Assembly (NCBI GenBank): GCA_022496805.1
Contig: CM040101.1
Location: 4,032,501-4,096,500 of the forward strand
DNA from: Pohlia nutans
Taxonomy: Eukaryota; Streptophyta; Bryopsida; Bryales; Mniaceae
Length of the DNA: 64,000 nt
Reading direction: 5' to 3'
Part shown: piece by piece, positions 59,364 to 64,000 of the stretch
Layout of the letters: each line of letters opens with the position of its first letter
Numbering within the stretch: position 1 is the stretch's first letter
Program-made: the position numbers and the translations under genes
The notes under the pieces: generated by a model
Seen by the model: only the letters and a program-made list of their open reading frames with translations
What the model was told of the DNA's origin: nothing
Databases searched by the model: none

Positions 59364-59428
59364 AGCATGGTGCCCAAGGCCCATATTGGCACCAAGCTAA
59401 TGCCAATATGGGCCTTGGGCACCATGCT
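59364..59428. repeat. Perfect 28-bp inverted repeat with nine-base loop
   Basis: Arms 59364-59391 and 59401-59428 are exact reverse complements (AGCATGGTGCCCAAGG...; loop CCAAGCTAA). It would fold to a stable hairpin as RNA or DNA. No flanking target duplication is evident. It could be a small foldback element or a small-RNA precursor. Confidence 0.85.
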
Positions 59429-59582
59429 TTGGCATTGTTCCTTGGTACCCATAAATCAGCTTTTTTACTCCATCCTAATGTCAATTTACAAAAACCAAAT
59501 GATCTTAGTTTTTCAAAAGCCAACTAATTAATGAAGGCCGAGCGTTACTAAAGTGTCTATTTCTGCAAGGGGAATGTAGTTT

Positions 59583-59690
59583 TACACCAATGGCCCTTTG
59601 TCCGATGGGCACTGCATCATTGTCATTACAAACAAATGTTTTATTCACACCGACCTTGAAAGAGGTCCAAAATTTCTATGTATCTATCTA
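59583..59690. repeat. Second copy of the repeat at the fructokinase 3' end
   Basis: Matches 46745-46860 in the same orientation (CCAATGGCCCTTTGTCCGAT, TTTATTCACACCGACC, TTTCTATGTATC). It has no adjacent coding sequence here. Confidence 0.7.
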
Positions 59691-61390
59691 TTTAAAGACC
59701 AAGCCAATATAAGGCAGAAACGGCATTCAACAATACAAATTTGTAAATAATAAGTGAAAACTTTTATTAGGATTCTTCAACAATAGTGATGTTGAATTTT
59801 AATAATTAATCCCAAAAGTTTCGTCATTTTAATTTTCAATTTTTTTACTGCCAAAATTCTGCACATGTTGAAAACAAGGCTCATTAATCAAATTTTAAAT
59901 TTTCAACCATAGGATATTCTACCTATCTAACATAGCTACTTGAATTCCAATTTTTAGAGCCTAATTTATTCACCATCTACAAGATCTTAGTGTTCAAAGT
60001 GGAGAGAATTTTTTTTCCTTATGCCCAAATCAGATAGCGGTGCTTTGGAGGCACTCATATTTATTTTTTCAAAGCTAGATTACAGTGATTTTTTTGAATA
60101 TGCGGGTATACTTAGAAAGACCACTTTAATTTTGACTTGAAAAAATAAATAAAATAAGCGTTTAACGATTATTACACATATCATATGCCTAGTTTTCAAT
60201 GTTTTATAATGTTTCTCATGTTAAAAAAAACATGAACTCTTCTATCCATATAAAACATATGGAAGATTGCATTTATTTTGTAACCTTCCAAGTTCAAGAT
60301 ATTGTAAACCAACATATTCATTTAAAAAGATATGTACATTAAGGAAGGTTGTTTGTTTGTTTGTTTGTTTTGTATGTTACGTTGAGATCCCCGGATTGTA
60401 CACTTGCTAGTTGCGTTCTTGATATTGTAAAAAAGCTCTCGATGAGAAAGGGAGCATTGAAGTTGTTTTGTGGCTTTTGAGCATGCGGTGTGAAAGTTAT
60501 CAAATTCTTAGTCATTTTTGTCACCATGAATTGTACTAAATTATGAATAAATTATAAAAATAAAGTAAAAGAAAAAACATGACAAAATCGCAGGGAACAC
60601 TAAGTCAACAGTACAAAGGTACCCTAGTTATAAGTGAAAAAAAATTGTGTGACAATCACATACAACTTTTTTGTTATTTTTTAAATTATCACAATTTTCT
60701 ATAATATATATGTGGGAAACTATACAAAGTGACTATAACATTCTTTAGCAGGCCCACTGTTCATCCTTGGGAATCAACATCCCAAGCGAGAATAGTTGCA
60801 GGAATCGCAATTTTCTAGAGAATCAAAGCCATCTTTAGCTTGGCAACTCAACAAGTTTTTGTTTTTTAATAGTTTCTACATGTTCCACATCATCAATTCC
60901 CTGTTCAAATGCTGATTCTTTGCACAAGCAAAAGGGTGTGCTGTAGTACTAGCTAAAGAATGTTATGACTACAACAATGACTTATGTTGGTTCCATCAAA
61001 ACTCTATAAATGCCTTTCTAATCCCATTTTCTTCTTTATTTTTTTTATTTTTTTTATTTTTAAACACTAAACTAAACTCCAAATTTAGTCCTTTTTTTAT
61101 ATTTTAATTTTTATATTTTCACCATTACTGAATCGTTTATTTGATTACAGTATGGTGAATGAGTGGTAAATATTGTGTTAGTGGCTGCCCGCACGTGATA
61201 GCTGGCAACAAGTGGAGTGAGCGGGCATGTACTTGGGCAGGACAAAGGCGAAATGTTATAATTATGGTTGCAGGGGGGCAGGGGCCATTACTCCCTGGGC
61301 AGGCTTGCATGGGCAGGTGGATGTATGAGAGAGCGGCGTATTTACATTGTTGCAGCCTGATAGCCTCACTACACTCCAGCACATCACGCC
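59691..61390. other. Intergenic, with dispersed repeat at 60336-60545
   Basis: The only recognised item is the repeat copy at 60336-60545 (matches 9290-9620). Frames of about 80 codons on both strands at 61137-61410 mirror each other and lack motifs. Confidence 0.45.
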
Positions 61391-61527
61391 TTCTCGCCTC
61401 TTTACACTAGAGGCGAGAAGCCGCGAGGAGAGAAAATTCAGCCAATGGGAGACTTAGAAACCAAGAAGATCAATTTCTCATTGGCTGAAATTTCTCTCCT
61501 CACGGATTCTTGCCTCTAGTGTAAAAA
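61391..61527. mobile_element. Foldback element / long hairpin
   Basis: TTTACACTAGAGGCGAGAAG at 61401 pairs with the segment ending TTCTTGCCTCTAGTGTAAA near 61525. The pairing continues inward through GAGGAGAGAAA.TTCAGCCAAT to AATTTCTC with few mismatches. A smaller perfect palindrome (TTCTCGCCTC at 61391 with GAGGCGAGAA at 61410) overlaps the left end. No target duplication is certain. Confidence 0.7.
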
Positions 61528-61560
61528 GGTCCTCAAGCTCTTGTAAAAGTAGAATGTCCT

Positions 61561-62424
61561 CCCGACTCTAAATCCCCCCTCAATGTTAATGCAAGAAGAC
61601 AAAATTTGCCCCCTATTTTGTGCATGTTGGGGCCCACCTTAAAAGATAACTCCCTCTTCCAAGGATTTAAAATTCCCGAGAGGGTCCCCTTAACCCCTAA
61701 ACGTACTAGGGTGTCTCTGGAATTAACAATTTGAGAAAAATCATCATAAAGTATTATTTAAAAGAATATTTTGGAACTAATATACAAATGAAAGTTCTGG
61801 AGATTTTGAATTTTAGATTCCATCCGTACGGTTCAATACACCAATACTATCACCAATATTTTATTATAAAATTTGAAAGTTAAAATTAAAAAATTCCCTC
61901 TATATTTGATTGTAAACAATATTTTAATATTGTTTTAGTAAAATTTGTTGGAATGAATTTGAAATGAGATACTATTAAACATGGTGATTCTTTGAAATTT
62001 TTGTGTTTGTTAAATCTATGACCTCATTTTTGCAAGGCCGTTTGTCAACTACAATCAATGCAATTTTGGCTTGGTCAACAACTTGACATACTTCTACATT
62101 TTGTAATTTTAGAAAAATATGTACTCAAGTATGACTAAATCCAACTATTAGATAGGACAACAACTTGGTGAAGTATCTCCAAAAAAAATGAATGACTTTC
62201 ATTCAAGCATGGATAAGAACATAGAGTGAGTTTGAATCAGTTAATCGTCCGGAAACTGAACGCTATGACGTTTAGGGGTTAAACTAATTTAGAGCCGCTG
62301 GCTCCAAATATACAAAACTATTTGCCAAAAAAAGACCCTACATACACAAAATGAAAATTTCAGAAAATTGGGCCCATGGGTGAATAGTGCTTGCATTTCC
62401 ATCAAGGAGGGATTCAGAGTCGGG
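61561..62424. mobile_element. Terminal-inverted-repeat element S, copy 2, carrying a nested MITE
   Basis: Left CCGACTCTAAATCCCCCCTC and right GAGGGATTCAGAGTCGGGG are inverted. The element equals 39592-39872 reversed, plus the family B MITE at 61690-62282. No coding frame. Confidence 0.65.
61690..62282. mobile_element. piggyBac-like MITE, family B (593 bp)
   Basis: TTAACCCCTAAACGTACTAG at the left, GCTATGACGTTTAGGGGTTAA at the right, with TTAA duplicated. The homologous empty site in element S copy 1 (39743-39746) has a single TTAA. Interior is the inverse of 19536-20125. Confidence 0.9.
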
Positions 62425-63880
62425 GCTGGAACCGCCCATTTAGTAAAAAGAAAATGTACCCGGAAATATTTTGAACCTATAAACATATAAGATTCATGAA
62501 TGAATCGGGAAAAGATTGTGTATTGGTTCTCTTTTGCAATGGCATTGATGGCATTTTTTATAAATAAAGAAATAAAATAAATATGGAAAAAGATAAATTT
62601 GTAAGTGTATATATATATATAATAGTTACCATGAAAAATGAAAGACCAATTTGTGGGCTTCAGCCCTTTGCAAATTTCTCATAATTATTATTTTCTTTAA
62701 AATTCCTTTTTTGGGAGCAATCAACACCCTTGGATTGTTTGCAAATCTAAACGGCTCTTTTTAGTCTCTTCTTCCCTTTAGTCCTCATTTGTTTCATTGG
62801 GCCCAATGCCATAAGGCATGGAGGAAATGAGATCCGTTATAATCTCATTGTATTGAGTACTTAAGGTTGGGCATGAGGCTAATACAAGCTGAAATTTTGG
62901 TTGAATTGGGCCAAGAAAAAATGGGTTGAACTAAATTTGTAAAGCGGGCCGTATTGTACAGTGAATGGCTACTTTGCAGCAAATGTGGCTGTCTAGCGAA
63001 CTGGGCCATCTTTGCATGCAATGGACTTTGAGACAATAGAGTTATTTGTAAAAGGAACCGGTCTTTTGCCCTCTTTTTTTCATGAAATTTCAAAATCTAA
63101 CCTATATTTGAGTGTAGCTGCAAAGTAATTATGTGAAATAAACTCAGGATTTGAGTGTTTTATGGAGGTGTTAGTTGCCACAAATAGCACAAATCTCCCC
63201 AAAAAAAATCTCCACAAATGGCACAAATCTCTACTTACTAGCACTACCTCCCTCGTTTAGATCTGAGATAACTTTGAAATCCAAGTCCCTCCTATCAACC
63301 AACGTCCCTGACATCACCAAACAAGGAACTTGTGACTTGACTTGGCGTTCAGTAAAAGCCAGGAAAAAACTGGTGTTTTGGAATTCTTGACGGCTGAATT
63401 GAGTCTATCATGAGTTCTATTTCTTGTCTACAGTGAAACCCTGCCAGTGGCATCAGCGACCTTGTGATTTTAAATTTAGAAGTTACAAACCCAGGGTTTG
63501 GGGTACTTTGCGAATAACTCTATTATTCCACTTAAAATTTTACAATAATATTTTCATGGTTTAGTTTACAATGTGGGTGAGAGATTTGTTCAGAATTTTA
63601 CATTCGAAGTAGCACCAGAAAATGCTTTTGATTAGGCCACACTTTTTGAACATCAAAATATTATGAAATTCCAACTATGAAATTCCGTGGATTGCAACCA
63701 ATGTGCTAATGACATGTGACCGAAAAATTCAAAAATGACTTCCAATCCAATGAAATTTAGAAGCACCTTGTTGTAGTATGTGATCACATAAGCTATTGTA
63801 GCATCCTCACTTAAAATATGTACACTCATAATGAACCTTGTCTTAAAAGTGGTCGTTACATTTGGACCCAAAATCGATAT
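62425..63880. other. AT-rich intergenic stretch
   Basis: No gene is recognised. A short duplicated CACAAAT.GCACAAATCTC motif lies near 63180-63230. Confidence 0.45.
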
Positions 63881-64000
63881 TTAACCCCTACATGATGGGC
63901 CTATGACTATGGAATCATACTTTACATGTGACAGTCGATTTTTCCACTATAAATAAGATAAGAATTCAACTTTATATTTTTAGTAGATGAAGCCATGTGT
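63881..64000. mobile_element. piggyBac-like MITE, family C, cut by the window end
   Basis: Begins TTAACCCCTACATGATGGGC. The next 115 bp are the reverse complement of the right end of 20527-21256 (CCTATGACTATGGAATC, TTTACATGTGACA, GATGAAGCCATGTG). Confidence 0.8.

Noticed and set aside
1..64000. TTAACCCTAA-type motifs as telomere remnants
   Set aside because: They occur as inverted pairs at fixed distances with TTAA duplication and shared interiors, so they are transposon ends.

Overview
The window looks like nuclear DNA of a land plant. Its split genes have canonical GT/AG introns, and it has plant telomere-type AAACCCTAA boxes. It encodes a two-domain REM-type B3 DNA-binding protein, a cytosolic-type plant fructokinase and a Golgi-type UDP-arabinose 4-epimerase. 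The species cannot be read from the sequence. The very AT-rich, repeat-packed intergenic DNA and the transposon families hint at a non-seed plant such as a bryophyte, but that is inference only. No bacterial operons, CRISPR arrays or viral genes are visible.

Genes: (1) a B3/REM protein on + at 13.6-17.8 kb (five exons, one junction unresolved); (2) ESF1, a nucleolar 40S ribosome-biogenesis factor, on - at 35.8-39.2 kb (three exons, 830 aa); (3) a pfkB-family fructokinase on - at 46.8-50.75 kb (six coding exons found, first exon not located); (4) a MUR4/UXE-type UDP-arabinose 4-epimerase on - at 54.7-57.2 kb (eight exons, 425 aa, every splice phase consistent). ESF1, fructokinase and epimerase are codirectional. 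The last two both act on sugars: fructose-6-phosphate supply and UDP-arabinose for the cell wall.

Layout: 0-7 kb holds a CACTA terminus and a tandem array of units of about 720 bp, broken by a 591-bp MITE and a 2.4-kb LINE fragment. 7-13 kb holds repeats and MITEs. 13.6-17.8 kb is the B3 gene. 18.7-24.4 kb is a cluster of TTAA-flanked MITEs with a 1.87-kb CACTA element nested in one of them. 24.5-26 kb is a polypyrimidine minisatellite. 26-35.2 kb is a large, rearranged direct duplication. 35.8-57.9 kb carries the three minus-strand genes with MITEs in introns and spacers, plus a GC-rich island near 42 kb. 58-64 kb is again repeats and MITEs.

The standout signal is a diverse clan of about 18 non-autonomous elements bounded by TTAA followed by CCC(C/T)TAA... 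and ending ...TTA(A/G)GGG before TTAA. This is the signature of the piggyBac superfamily: a TTAA target-site duplication and CCC...GGG termini. Two internal empty-site comparisons confirm that TTAA is the duplicated target. At least eight subfamilies (A-H) are present, from about 220 to 730 bp, and several copies lie in introns. As far as I recall, piggyBac-type elements are not an established feature of land-plant genomes, so this is the most promising lead. No transposase source is visible in the window.
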